From Dolichospermum compactum NIES-806 (GTDB taxonomy: Bacteria; Cyanobacteriota; Cyanobacteriia; Cyanobacteriales; Nostocaceae), in contig NZ_AP018316.1 in NCBI RefSeq assembly GCF_002368115.1, positions 1,465,431 to 1,519,110 of the forward strand: 53,680 nt of DNA, given 5' to 3'. Every line of letters begins with the position of its first letter. Within the stretch, counting starts at the first letter, position 1. The notes beneath the pieces are model-generated. The model searched no databases. It had not been told where the DNA came from and saw only the letters and a program-made list of their open reading frames with translations. Position numbers and translations under genes: made by a program. Shown in pieces: positions 23,913 through 30,471 of the stretch.

Positions 23913-25649
23913 ATAGAGACTATCTTTGGCAATGTTCAAGGTTTAAAGTCCAGTCAGCTAAAACAACTCCAGCGACTGTACCACCAGCGGATATCAGGCG
24001 ATTGTATTACTACAACTGATTTTGCTCAACGTCTGGCAGCAATTAGTACGGAAATTAATCAACCTATTTGTGTTTACATTAACCGTCGCGGACAAGTGAT
24101 TCGGGTTGGTGTAGGTACTCCGCGTCAAACTCAAATTCCGCCTCTAGAGTTACCCCGTTATGGTGCAGAACGTCTGAGCGGTATTCGTTGTTTATCTACC
24201 CATCTTAAGTCAGAACCACCAAATGAAGCAGCCTTGACGGCGATGGCTTTACAAAGGTTGGATGCTTTAGTAGTTTTAAATATTACTGGAGGAGGATTTA
24301 CAAAGCGTGGTGGTGGTTCAACTGGGTACGTGAAAGAAGCTTATTTAGCGCATCTAGTAGCTAATAGTAAACAATTAGTTGCGACTCAATCTTCTGGCAT
24401 GATTGTTCCTGATGCTATAATGTGTTCTAATATATCACCGCCGCTGAGTTTAGATGCTTTAGCCGATCAGGACTTTCTCAGCTTAGTGGAAGGTTTAGAA
24501 GAAGAATTTAGCCAGGAGTTTGTAGCTCAAGAGGTAGATACTGATCATGATCGGGTGCTAATTGTTGGGGTATTAACAGAAAATACCAATCCGCAACAAT
24601 TCCAGGACATTATTGTGGAATTAACTCGGTTAGTAGATACGGCTGGTGGTACTGTACTACAAGTATTACAACAAAAGCGATCGCGCATTCATCCCCAAAC
24701 AGTTATCGGTGAAGGTAAAGTCCAAGAAGCTGCTCTCACAGCGCAAACTCTGGGCGCTAACTTGGTAGTATTTGATCGTGATCTTTCACCCTCCCAAGTT
24801 CGCAATTTAGAAGCGCAAATTGGTGTTAGAGTAGTTGACCGTACCGAAGTAATTTTAGATATTTTTGCCCAACGCGCTCAATCTGGTGCAGGTAAATTAC
24901 AGGTGGAACTGGCGCAGTTAGAGTATATGATGCCACGACTCACTGGTAGAGGTCAATCCATGTCCAGATTAGGAGGTGGTATTGGTACAAGAGGACCTGG
25001 TGAAACCAAGCTAGAAACAGAACGCCGAGCTATTCAAAAACGCATTTCTCGACTCCAACAAGAAGTTAATCAATTACAAGCACATCGTTGTAGATTAAGG
25101 CAACGGCGACAACATCGAGAAGTTCCTTCGGTGGCGTTGGTGGGTTATACTAATGCTGGTAAATCTACCTTACTCAACGCTCTTACCAACTCAGAAGTAT
25201 ACACCGCTGACCAACTGTTTGCTACCCTTGACCCAACTACGCGGCGGTTAATGCTTCCTCATGCGGAAACGGGCGCACCCCAGGAAACTTTGATGACCGA
25301 TACTGTAGGGTTTATCCATGAGTTACCCGCATCTTTAGTGGATGCCTTTCGGGCAACTTTGGAGGAGGTAACAGAAGCGGATGCTTTATTGCATTTGGTG
25401 GATTTATCTCATCCGGCTTGGTTAAGTCATATTCGCTCAGTGCGGGATATATTAGCACAAATGCCAATTACACCAGGACCAGCGTTAGTGGCTTTTAATA
25501 AAATTGATCAAGTTAGTAGTGAAACACTAGCTTTGGCTAGGGAAGAGTTTCCTTTAGCTGTGTTTATTTCTGCTAGTCAGCGGTTAGGACTGGAAACTCT
25601 GCGTCAGCGGTTATCTCTATTGATTGAGTACGCTGTTGGTGATGATTAA
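23913..25649 (+). CDS. hflX: GTPase HflX (apparent ATA start)
   Basis: A 578-residue ribosome-binding GTPase that splits stalled ribosomes. It has the HflX N-terminal domain (LQQKRSRIHPQTVIGEGKVQ; DRDLSPSQVRNLEAQIGVRV), the linker LSRLGGG..GTRGPGETKLE and the G domain with VALVGYTNAGKSTLLNAL (G1), DTVGFIHELP (G3) and FNKID (G4). Family-like sequence continues upstream of the first usable GTG (24096) as TIFGNVQGLKSSQLKQLQRL, then YHQRISGD, right back to an ATA at 23913; a TAA lies three codons before. Related proteins begin METI(F/Y)GN, so ATA stands where ATG is expected. GGGGG at 23882 is a distant Shine-Dalgarno candidate. If ATA is not used, translation from 24096 gives a 517-residue form lacking 61 residues. 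Confidence 0.88.
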   Translation: METIFGNVQGLKSSQLKQLQRLYHQRISGDCITTTDFAQRLAAISTEINQPICVYINRRGQVIRVGVGTPRQTQIPPLELPRYGAERLSGIRCLSTHLKSEPPNEAALTAMALQRLDALVVLNITGGGFTKRGGGSTGYVKEAYLAHLVANSKQLVATQSSGMIVPDAIMCSNISPPLSLDALADQDFLSLVEGLEEEFSQEFVAQEVDTDHDRVLIVGVLTENTNPQQFQDIIVELTRLVDTAGGTVLQVLQQKRSRIHPQTVIGEGKVQEAALTAQTLGANLVVFDRDLSPSQVRNLEAQIGVRVVDRTEVILDIFAQRAQSGAGKLQVELAQLEYMMPRLTGRGQSMSRLGGGIGTRGPGETKLETERRAIQKRISRLQQEVNQLQAHRCRLRQRRQHREVPSVALVGYTNAGKSTLLNALTNSEVYTADQLFATLDPTTRRLMLPHAETGAPQETLMTDTVGFIHELPASLVDAFRATLEEVTEADALLHLVDLSHPAWLSHIRSVRDILAQMPITPGPALVAFNKIDQVSSETLALAREEFPLAVFISASQRLGLETLRQRLSLLIEYAVGDD

Positions 25650-25660
25650 TGATTTTCATG

Positions 25661-25687
25661 TCCCCGACTTCTTTGACAAGTCGGGGA
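25661..25687 (+). terminator. Possible terminator hairpin after hflX
   Basis: A perfect 10-bp stem TCCCCGACTT/AAGTCGGGGA with a seven-base loop lies 12 bp after the hflX stop. It is followed by TCTCTCG, not a U-run, and it is one of a dispersed family (see 3514-3574), so the terminator role is uncertain. Confidence 0.4.
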
Positions 25688-25690
25688 TCT

Positions 25691-25965
25691 CTCGTTCCCA
25701 TACTCTGTATGGGAATGAATTTTAGAAGGCTCTGCCTTCAATGATAGCAGAGGCAGAGCCTCTTGAGGGCATTCCCAGTCAAAGACTGGGAACGAGATAA
25801 ACGAGATAAACGAGATAATAACTCAACCATTCTCTCGTTCCCATACTCTGTATGGGAATGAATTTTAGAAGGCTCTGCCTTCAATGATAGCAGAGGCAGA
25901 GCCTCTTGAGGGCATTCCCAGTCAAAGACTGGGAACGAGATAAACGAGATAATAACTCAACCATT
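25691..25965. repeat. Direct duplication of a three-hairpin block
   Basis: A block of about 120-140 bp occurs twice head to tail (25691-25830 and 25834-25965), identical except for the number of ACGAGATAA units at the junction. Each copy has three hairpins: TTCCCATACTC...GTATGGGAAT, AGGCTCTGCCT...AGGCAGAGCCT, and ATTCCCAGTC-AAA-GACTGGGAA, with CTCGTTCCC and GGGAACGAG as outer inverted ends. A shortened relative is at 6236-6262. It fits a REP/BIME-like palindromic mobile repeat. Confidence 0.85.
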
Positions 25966-26196
25966 TGGGTAATATTTTGGTTCAAATCTAGCAATTATGG
26001 TGCGTTACGCTGTCGCTAACACACCCTACATTAGTATTTTAATGATTCTATTTTTATTGCCATTTGTACAATCTGTGTGTTATATTCGTGCAGTAACTAT
26101 AAATTATTTCTGCAAAATTTTTCCGCCAGAGGCGGAGGGGTTAAGAAGGGAAAAGAAAAAGAAGGGCAGAGGGCAAAAGAGCAAGAGTATAAAGAG
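25966..26196. other. Spacer downstream of the kinase-FGE gene, with GC hairpin
   Basis: No gene is supported. On the minus strand, about 57 bp beyond the kinase stop, CCGCC-TCT-GGCGG (26128-26140) makes a short GC-rich hairpin, preceded by a pyrimidine-rich tract. A hairpin downstream of a variable region is known to aid DGR retrohoming in some systems, so its place is of interest; it may also simply be a transcription end. Confidence 0.4.
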
Positions 26197-26331
26197 CTAC
26201 AAAGTCCTCGCCGCACTAAAACAGACAACGCGAAAACCGAGAGAGTCGTACCTGCTATCGCGGTCGATGTTGTAGCGGTAGGCAGAACGGCAGTGTGCAG
26301 GAAGGTTGAACCACGAAGCACCGCGCAGCAG
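26197..26331 (-). repeat. Candidate DGR variable region (VR)
   Basis: Residues 521-564 of the kinase-FGE protein follow the scaffold LRGxSWxxxPxxCRSAxRxx, then xxRDxRxxx(I/L)GFRVVC, of DGR-diversified domains, where x is Asn (AAC) in template repeats. Here the x codons are TTC, AAC, CTT, CAC, TAC, TAC, AAC, ATC, GAC, AGC, TAC, GAC: eleven are NNC, all reachable from AAC by changing A alone. The rest of the gene is AT-rich and prefers AAT and TAT. The variable core is 26239-26310; GFRVVCFSAARTL would be the constant homing end. No template repeat or reverse transcriptase is in the window. Confidence 0.72.
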
Positions 26332-27891
26332 CTTATGACTTCCGCTTCGACTATTCCAAGCACTGCCATCTGTAGGCGCATTTATATAATTTTCATGCCA
26401 GTCATCTTCGCACCATTCCCAGACGTTTCCGTGCATATCGTACAAACCAAAAGGGTTAGGGGGAAAAGTTCCTACATCTGTGGTTTGTTGGCGATATTTG
26501 CCTTTTGCGGCGGACTTGTAGGAGTAATTACCATCGTAATTGACTAAATCTGTGGTGATATTGTCACCAAAGGAAAATGCCGTTTTTGTCCCGGCTCTAC
26601 AAGCATACTCCCATTCGGCTTCACTGGGCAATCTGTAATTTTTTCCTGTCTTTTGATTTAACTTTTTGCAGAATGCAACTGCATCATCCCAACTGACATT
26701 TTCAACGGGGCGATTATTGCCTTTGAAGGAAGCGGGATTAGCACCCATGATAGCTTGATATTGTGCCTGTGTCAATTGATATTTGCCTATAAAGAAGCTG
26801 GGAACTGTGACTTGATGTTGAGGACTTTCATAACTCAATCTTTCTGCTTCATTTTCCGGTGAACCCATGAGAAAAGTTCCTCCGGGTATGGCTATCATTT
26901 CTAATTTGACACCTTTTCCTAAGTCTTCTGTAAATGATGATTGGGGATTGATATTTACGTTAATATTTGCTGGTGGTTTGGGTGGGGTTGTGGGTGTGGG
27001 AATAACTATTGTTTTTTGATTCGCTAATGCTGCTAAAACTTCTGCTGCTGAGTCATAACGATAAGCAGGAATATCTTGCAACATGGTTTCTAATACCGTT
27101 GTTAATTCTTGACTTAAAGAAACATACTTTTGCCATTGCCATTGCATTTTTCTATTATCAAATAATTCATCTGCACCATCAGCTTCTTGAAAATGTCCTG
27201 TCAATAATCTGACACAGGTAACAGCTAAACTATAGAGATCACTACTATGATAAACCATACCCCGAAACTGTTCTGGGGGAGCATATCCAGGAGTACCTGT
27301 AATAGTCCCCACTCTAGTTAAAATAGTTCCACTTGTTTCTTTGGAAACGCCAAAATCAATTAGAAATAATTTACCAGTTTTACTCCTAATAATATTTTCT
27401 GGTTTGATGTCTCGATGAATGACTTTGTTATCATGAATAAATTGTAAAACTGGTAATAATTCTGTCAGGATATTTCTGATTTGTGGTTCTTTTAATTTAC
27501 CTTGATTTTCAGATTCTTGTAATAAGTTTTGACCATCAATAAAGTCTTGGACTAAATAAAGTCTACCATCTTGGGGAAAGAAGGCTTCTAAGTCTGGTAT
27601 TTGGGGATGTTTTCCTAGTTCTTGCAGTCTTTGGGCTTCTTGTTGAAATAATTCGGTGGCTTTTGCTAAAGCCGCACTTCCAGCTTGTTGGGGTAAAAAT
27701 TGTTTAATGACGCAGGGTGTATTTAATCTTTTTTCATCTATTGCTTGAAATGTTCTGCCAAAACCACCTTCTCCGAGAAATTTAATGGGACGATAACGAT
27801 CATCTAAAAGGATTTTACTCCCACACTTTTCACAAAAGTTAGTACCCTGGGGATTTTGATGAAGACAGGTGGGGTTAAGGCATTGGCTCAT
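26197..27891 (-). CDS. Zinc-ribbon Ser/Thr kinase fused to FGE-like CLec domain (DGR target)
   Basis: A 564-residue protein. C4, C9, C20 and C23 form a zinc ribbon. The kinase domain (about 33-290) has GEGGFG (40-45), VIK (Lys63), HRDIKPEN (159-166), DFG (179-181) and APPEQF, so it should be active. An FGE/sulfatase-modifying-factor domain follows (about 322-560; IPGGTFLMGSPENEAERLSY, PVENVSWDDAVAFCKKLN, YRLPSEAEWEYACRAGT, GLYDMHGNVWEWCEDDW). The cysteine pair that makes true FGE an oxidase is not kept, so this is probably a C-type-lectin-fold binding domain. The last ~45 codons look like a DGR variable region (separate entry). No membrane segment is seen. Kinase-FGE fusions of this build are known in filamentous cyanobacteria; the ligand and the phosphorylated targets are unknown. 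Confidence 0.9.
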   Translation of the reverse strand: MSQCLNPTCLHQNPQGTNFCEKCGSKILLDDRYRPIKFLGEGGFGRTFQAIDEKRLNTPCVIKQFLPQQAGSAALAKATELFQQEAQRLQELGKHPQIPDLEAFFPQDGRLYLVQDFIDGQNLLQESENQGKLKEPQIRNILTELLPVLQFIHDNKVIHRDIKPENIIRSKTGKLFLIDFGVSKETSGTILTRVGTITGTPGYAPPEQFRGMVYHSSDLYSLAVTCVRLLTGHFQEADGADELFDNRKMQWQWQKYVSLSQELTTVLETMLQDIPAYRYDSAAEVLAALANQKTIVIPTPTTPPKPPANINVNINPQSSFTEDLGKGVKLEMIAIPGGTFLMGSPENEAERLSYESPQHQVTVPSFFIGKYQLTQAQYQAIMGANPASFKGNNRPVENVSWDDAVAFCKKLNQKTGKNYRLPSEAEWEYACRAGTKTAFSFGDNITTDLVNYDGNYSYKSAAKGKYRQQTTDVGTFPPNPFGLYDMHGNVWEWCEDDWHENYINAPTDGSAWNSRSGSHKLLRGASWFNLPAHCRSAYRYNIDRDSRYDSLGFRVVCFSAARTL

Positions 27892-28014
27892 GGTAGATTG
27901 TGGGTATTTCTAGGGATGCTTATACTATACTAACATAGTTCTACCAGTAGCTACGGTTAAGAACCCGCCAGGGAATAAATTCCCTGTCTAATAGCTGAAT
28001 TCCGTTTTAACGGA
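27892..28014. promoter_or_regulatory. Upstream region of the kinase gene
   Basis: The 123 bp before the kinase start must contain its promoter. AGGGAAT-AAA-TTCCCT at about 27971-27985 is a small perfect hairpin. No clear -35/-10 pair stands out. Confidence 0.3.
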
Positions 28015-28118
28015 CTATTACCGTAAGGCGTTCGTCAAAAGTCAAAAGTCAAAACGAATATACAATGAGCTTTCCAGTAGTTTGGAATGGTCTATTTATT
28101 TCCGCCGACCTGTACTAG
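28015..28118 (+). repeat. MITE-B copy 3
   Basis: A 104-bp element almost identical to 15587-15690. The left end has one substitution (CTATTACCG in place of CTAGTACCG); the right end is the usual CTGTACTAG. Confidence 0.85.
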
Positions 28119-28164
28119 GAATTTTTCTAAATGTTTAGTCATCAAAAGACAACTTGCGCTATTA

Positions 28165-28186
28165 GCAAGGAACTCCAGTTCCTTGC
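28165..28186. repeat. Perfect 10-bp-arm palindrome
   Basis: GCAAGGAACT and AGTTCCTTGC flank two bases, just downstream of the DUF2854 stop on the minus strand. It could serve as a transcription end, but no U-run follows it on that strand. Confidence 0.5.
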
Positions 28187-28203
28187 GGAATATAGGTTTT
28201 AGG

Positions 28204-28746
28204 TTAAATCTTCATCAAGGACAGTTCAATGCAGTCCTCTCTAGGCTGTTTAATGCTGACTTCTACACCTGGTCCAAAATATTTGGTCATTTTTTCCTGC
28301 TTTTGTTGCCAGGTATCAAAGGTGATGAGTGGTGAATCGAATTCTAGAATTAAGGTATAAGCCCCATTAATTTCGGTTTCTCGTAAACCTGTTACTATTG
28401 GTCTTGCGTCATCGGTGGGACTTAAACCTAGATAGGCTAGGGCTACATCTAAATGAGCTTTTTGCCCATAACAGTTGCGGGTGATGTCTTTGCGGATTTT
28501 GGTCTGTGTAACTGTTGCTTGTTGCTTTCTGAGTTCGAGGATGGATGGTGTGGTAGTTTGGCTGAAGGGTACAGGTTTAAGTTCATTGGCTTTTAGGGCT
28601 AAACCTCCCAGTAATAGGGGAAATCCATAGAAAAATCCCACTAGATTGAGGGTGGCATTATCTACAAAGTAGGCAACAAAACCTGTTATGGTGAGTATAG
28701 TACCTATTGTTAAGCCAAGTGTTCCTAAAGAAATTCTGCCGAGCAT
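28204..28746 (-). CDS. DUF2854 domain protein
   Basis: A 180-residue protein with two adjacent membrane segments near the N-terminus (about 8-28, GLTIGTILTITGFVAYF, and 33-51, LNLVGFFYGFPLLLGGLAL), followed by a soluble domain with HLDVALAYLGLSPTDDARPI and YTLILEFDSPLITFDTWQQK. It matches the DUF2854 family of cyanobacteria and plastids; its biochemical role is not known. The soluble part probably faces the cytosol. It is divergent from the small gene at 28884. Confidence 0.85.
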   Translation of the reverse strand: MLGRISLGTLGLTIGTILTITGFVAYFVDNATLNLVGFFYGFPLLLGGLALKANELKPVPFSQTTTPSILELRKQQATVTQTKIRKDITRNCYGQKAHLDVALAYLGLSPTDDARPIVTGLRETEINGAYTLILEFDSPLITFDTWQQKQEKMTKYFGPGVEVSIKQPREDCIELSLMKI

Positions 28747-28883
28747 AATTTGAGATTAGTATAATTTATTTTCATCTTTTATTATCATCGCTGATTGGTG
28801 ACAAATTGGGAAAGGGGATATGGGGATTTTTACTTTTTGCGTTAACTTTAGATTTGAAGTGTTTCAAAATAGGAAGCAAAAAA

Positions 28884-29066
28884 ATGGATATTCAGACAAT
28901 TAAAGACCGAATTAGCACTGTTCAAGGTAAACGCGAGCGCTTGCTGAGTTTATTGGAACAACCCAATTTAGGAACTTTAAGAGTTGATGTGAATCAAGCT
29001 TTGGAAGAGTTAGATGATTTACTTGATGAGTTTAAACGGACTATTCCTGATACAGGAAATAATTAA
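28884..29066 (+). CDS. Small acidic conserved protein
   Basis: A 60-residue protein, MDIQTIKDRISTVQGKRERL followed by LSLLEQPNLGTLRVDVNQAL and an acidic EELDDLLDEFKRTIPD tail. It is largely helical and probably a coiled coil. I start at the ATG after AGGAAG (28871), not at the open frame 26 codons upstream. I do not recognise a family and cannot give it a function, though similar short proteins are common in cyanobacteria. Confidence 0.65.
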   Translation: MDIQTIKDRISTVQGKRERLLSLLEQPNLGTLRVDVNQALEELDDLLDEFKRTIPDTGNN

Positions 29067-29161
29067 CCTAAGTTGTTAGAGGATGTTTGAAAAGTCCTTA
29101 GCTATGTATCAATAACTTTTAGATCCCCCTAAATCCCCCTTAAAAAGGGGGACTTTGATTC

Positions 29162-29269
29162 TAGTAGTCTGTCAAATAAATTTTGACGGATAAAGAAGAA
29201 ATGAACCACGAAGGAAGAAGGAAGAGGAAAAATTTATTTACCCGTCAACTAGTTCTTGACAGACTACTA
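29162..29269. repeat. MITE-D
   Basis: A 108-bp element with perfect 14-bp terminal inverted repeats TAGTAGTCTGTCAA and TTGACAGACTACTA. It has TA at both ends. Between the arms is AT-rich DNA with purine-rich GAAGGAAGAAGGAAGAGGAA. Its right-hand TA is also the left TA of the MITE-B copy that follows. Confidence 0.8.
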
Positions 29270-29370
29270 GTACAGCACGGCGTAAATAAACCAACCATTC
29301 TTAATCGCCAAAAAGCTTGCCCAATATTGCTTTTGACTTTTGACTTTTGACTTCCGCCTTGCGGTACTAG
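29267..29370 (-). repeat. MITE-B copy 4 (inverted)
   Basis: A 104-bp copy in the reverse orientation: CTAGTACAGC on the left, GCGGTACTAG on the right, with the AAAAGTCAAAAGTCAAAAG-type heptads read from the other strand. It differs from copies 2 and 3 in the middle. It is squeezed between MITE-D and MITE-A. Confidence 0.85.
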
Positions 29371-29570
29371 GATTTACGCATTGACAAGATTCCCCAAATA
29401 TGTGACGTAAATTTTATCCCTTGTAGGGTGCGTCAGACACGATATTTTGACAAAAAAAACAGATTCCCTCTATCTGACGCACCCTACTCAATAAGTTATT
29501 CCCAAAGCCGAAAACGACGCAATTTCGTTCATTCATATCATGGTAAATTAGTGAGCGTGCGTAAGTCCTA
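29368..29570 (-). repeat. MITE-A, full copy 2 (inverted)
   Basis: A 203-bp element nearly identical to the reverse complement of 14029-14230; I see only a few changes, including eight rather than seven T in the internal tract. Terminal repeats are TAGGATTTACGCA and TGCGTAAGTCCTA. Its left TA is the terminal TA of the preceding MITE-B copy. Confidence 0.88.
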
Positions 29571-29574
29571 ATTA

Positions 29575-29690
29575 CAATACCTTTGGCAAATTAAAAAAAG
29601 TCTTGATTCGTAGGTTGGGTTGAGAGATGACACTCAATCAATGTGTTGGGTTGCGCTGTCGCTTAACCCAACCTACAAGGAAGATAAGAT
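29575..29690. repeat. Partial copy of the CAATACCTT element
   Basis: CAATACCTTTGGCAAATT, then AAGTCTTGATTCGTAGGTTGGG, matches the right part of the element at 19105-19255 read in reverse. It also has GTTGGGTTGCGCTGTCGCTT and AACCCAACCTACA, but the second CAATACCTTG end is missing. It is therefore a truncated or divergent copy. Confidence 0.65.
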
Positions 29691-29707
29691 TAAGCAGAGT
29701 GCAATCT

Positions 29708-30124
29708 TTATTCAAAAAATGAAGAATAACTACGTTTACTGCCTAATTGTTTAACTAATGTGATGAGTTCTTTTGTGGGAATATCTTTTGTGCAAACTTT
29801 ATCAAATTGATGTTTAGTTTTGTGATTTTGAAAAGATAATTCATCTATTGAGGAATAAGCCAAAATTTGAGTATTTGGAGATATGACTTTAATGTAATTA
29901 GATGCTGTCCAACCATCCATTATCGGCATTTGTAAATCAAGAATTATCACATCAGGTTGATGGCATTTAACCATGTCTATAGCTTCTTGACCATTACTAG
30001 CTAAACCAACAACGTACATATTTTCTTGAATAGAAAAAATTAGTTGGAGACTTAAACGAGTGAGTTCATGATCATCAACTACAAGAACGCGCAATTTAGA
30101 AAGCTCTTTGGACAACATTAACAT
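29708..30124 (-). CDS. Stand-alone response regulator receiver
   Basis: A 138-residue protein with only a receiver domain: VLVVDDHELTRLSL (acidic pair), VIILDLQMPIMDG (phospho-Asp), AYSS (Thr/Ser position) and the lysine in HQFDKVCTKDIP. There is no output domain, so it acts through protein contacts, as in CheY-like regulators. The start of the first domain (DDHELTRLSL) is like that of NarL-type receivers that have lost their DNA-binding part. No kinase is adjacent. Confidence 0.85.
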   Translation of the reverse strand: MLMLSKELSKLRVLVVDDHELTRLSLQLIFSIQENMYVVGLASNGQEAIDMVKCHQPDVIILDLQMPIMDGWTASNYIKVISPNTQILAYSSIDELSFQNHKTKHQFDKVCTKDIPTKELITLVKQLGSKRSYSSFFE

Positions 30125-30471
30125 TCCAAAAAAATAATAAATATGTATGTTTATAGTTTATGAATGCGAGTTCTAAGTTTACTCTGTCTTATGGGTGAAT
30201 TTTGGGGGCTAAAAGTTGAATTTTATGCAATTATTGCATAATAATAATGATTTAGCTGATGCACTGATTAGGAAACTGGCATAGGATTATGGGGCATTAT
30301 CTCCAAAATATGTTATGTGGGGTTTACTAAAAAAGTCTTTTTGTGGGGGATAGGAGTCAGGGGAAAGATGAAGAATTGACAAAAGGGTATGTAAATTCAG
30401 ATATGCTTAAGCCATGCTTACGCTATGAGAATTTGAGGTGATGATTCACTTTTGCTGCAACTAATGAGAGT
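30125..30471. other. Gene-free stretch between receiver and ppk1
   Basis: About 350 bp without a supported gene. It holds a perfect 15-bp palindrome ATGCAATTATTGCAT at 30225-30239, which could be an operator for the receiver gene. The rest is AT-rich and shows nothing I can name. Confidence 0.35.

Noticed and set aside
26077..26547. Plus-strand open frames across the candidate variable region
   Set aside because: They run antisense to a well-supported kinase-FGE gene and have no homologous look or start signal.
26197..27891. True formylglycine-generating (sulfatase-activating) activity
   Set aside because: The paired active-site cysteines of FGE are not kept in the C-terminal block, and no sulfatase is adjacent.
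25650..30470. A DGR template repeat or reverse transcriptase next to the kinase-FGE gene
   Set aside because: I searched by eye for AAC-rich DNA resembling the VR and for a reverse transcriptase frame on both strands and found neither in the window.
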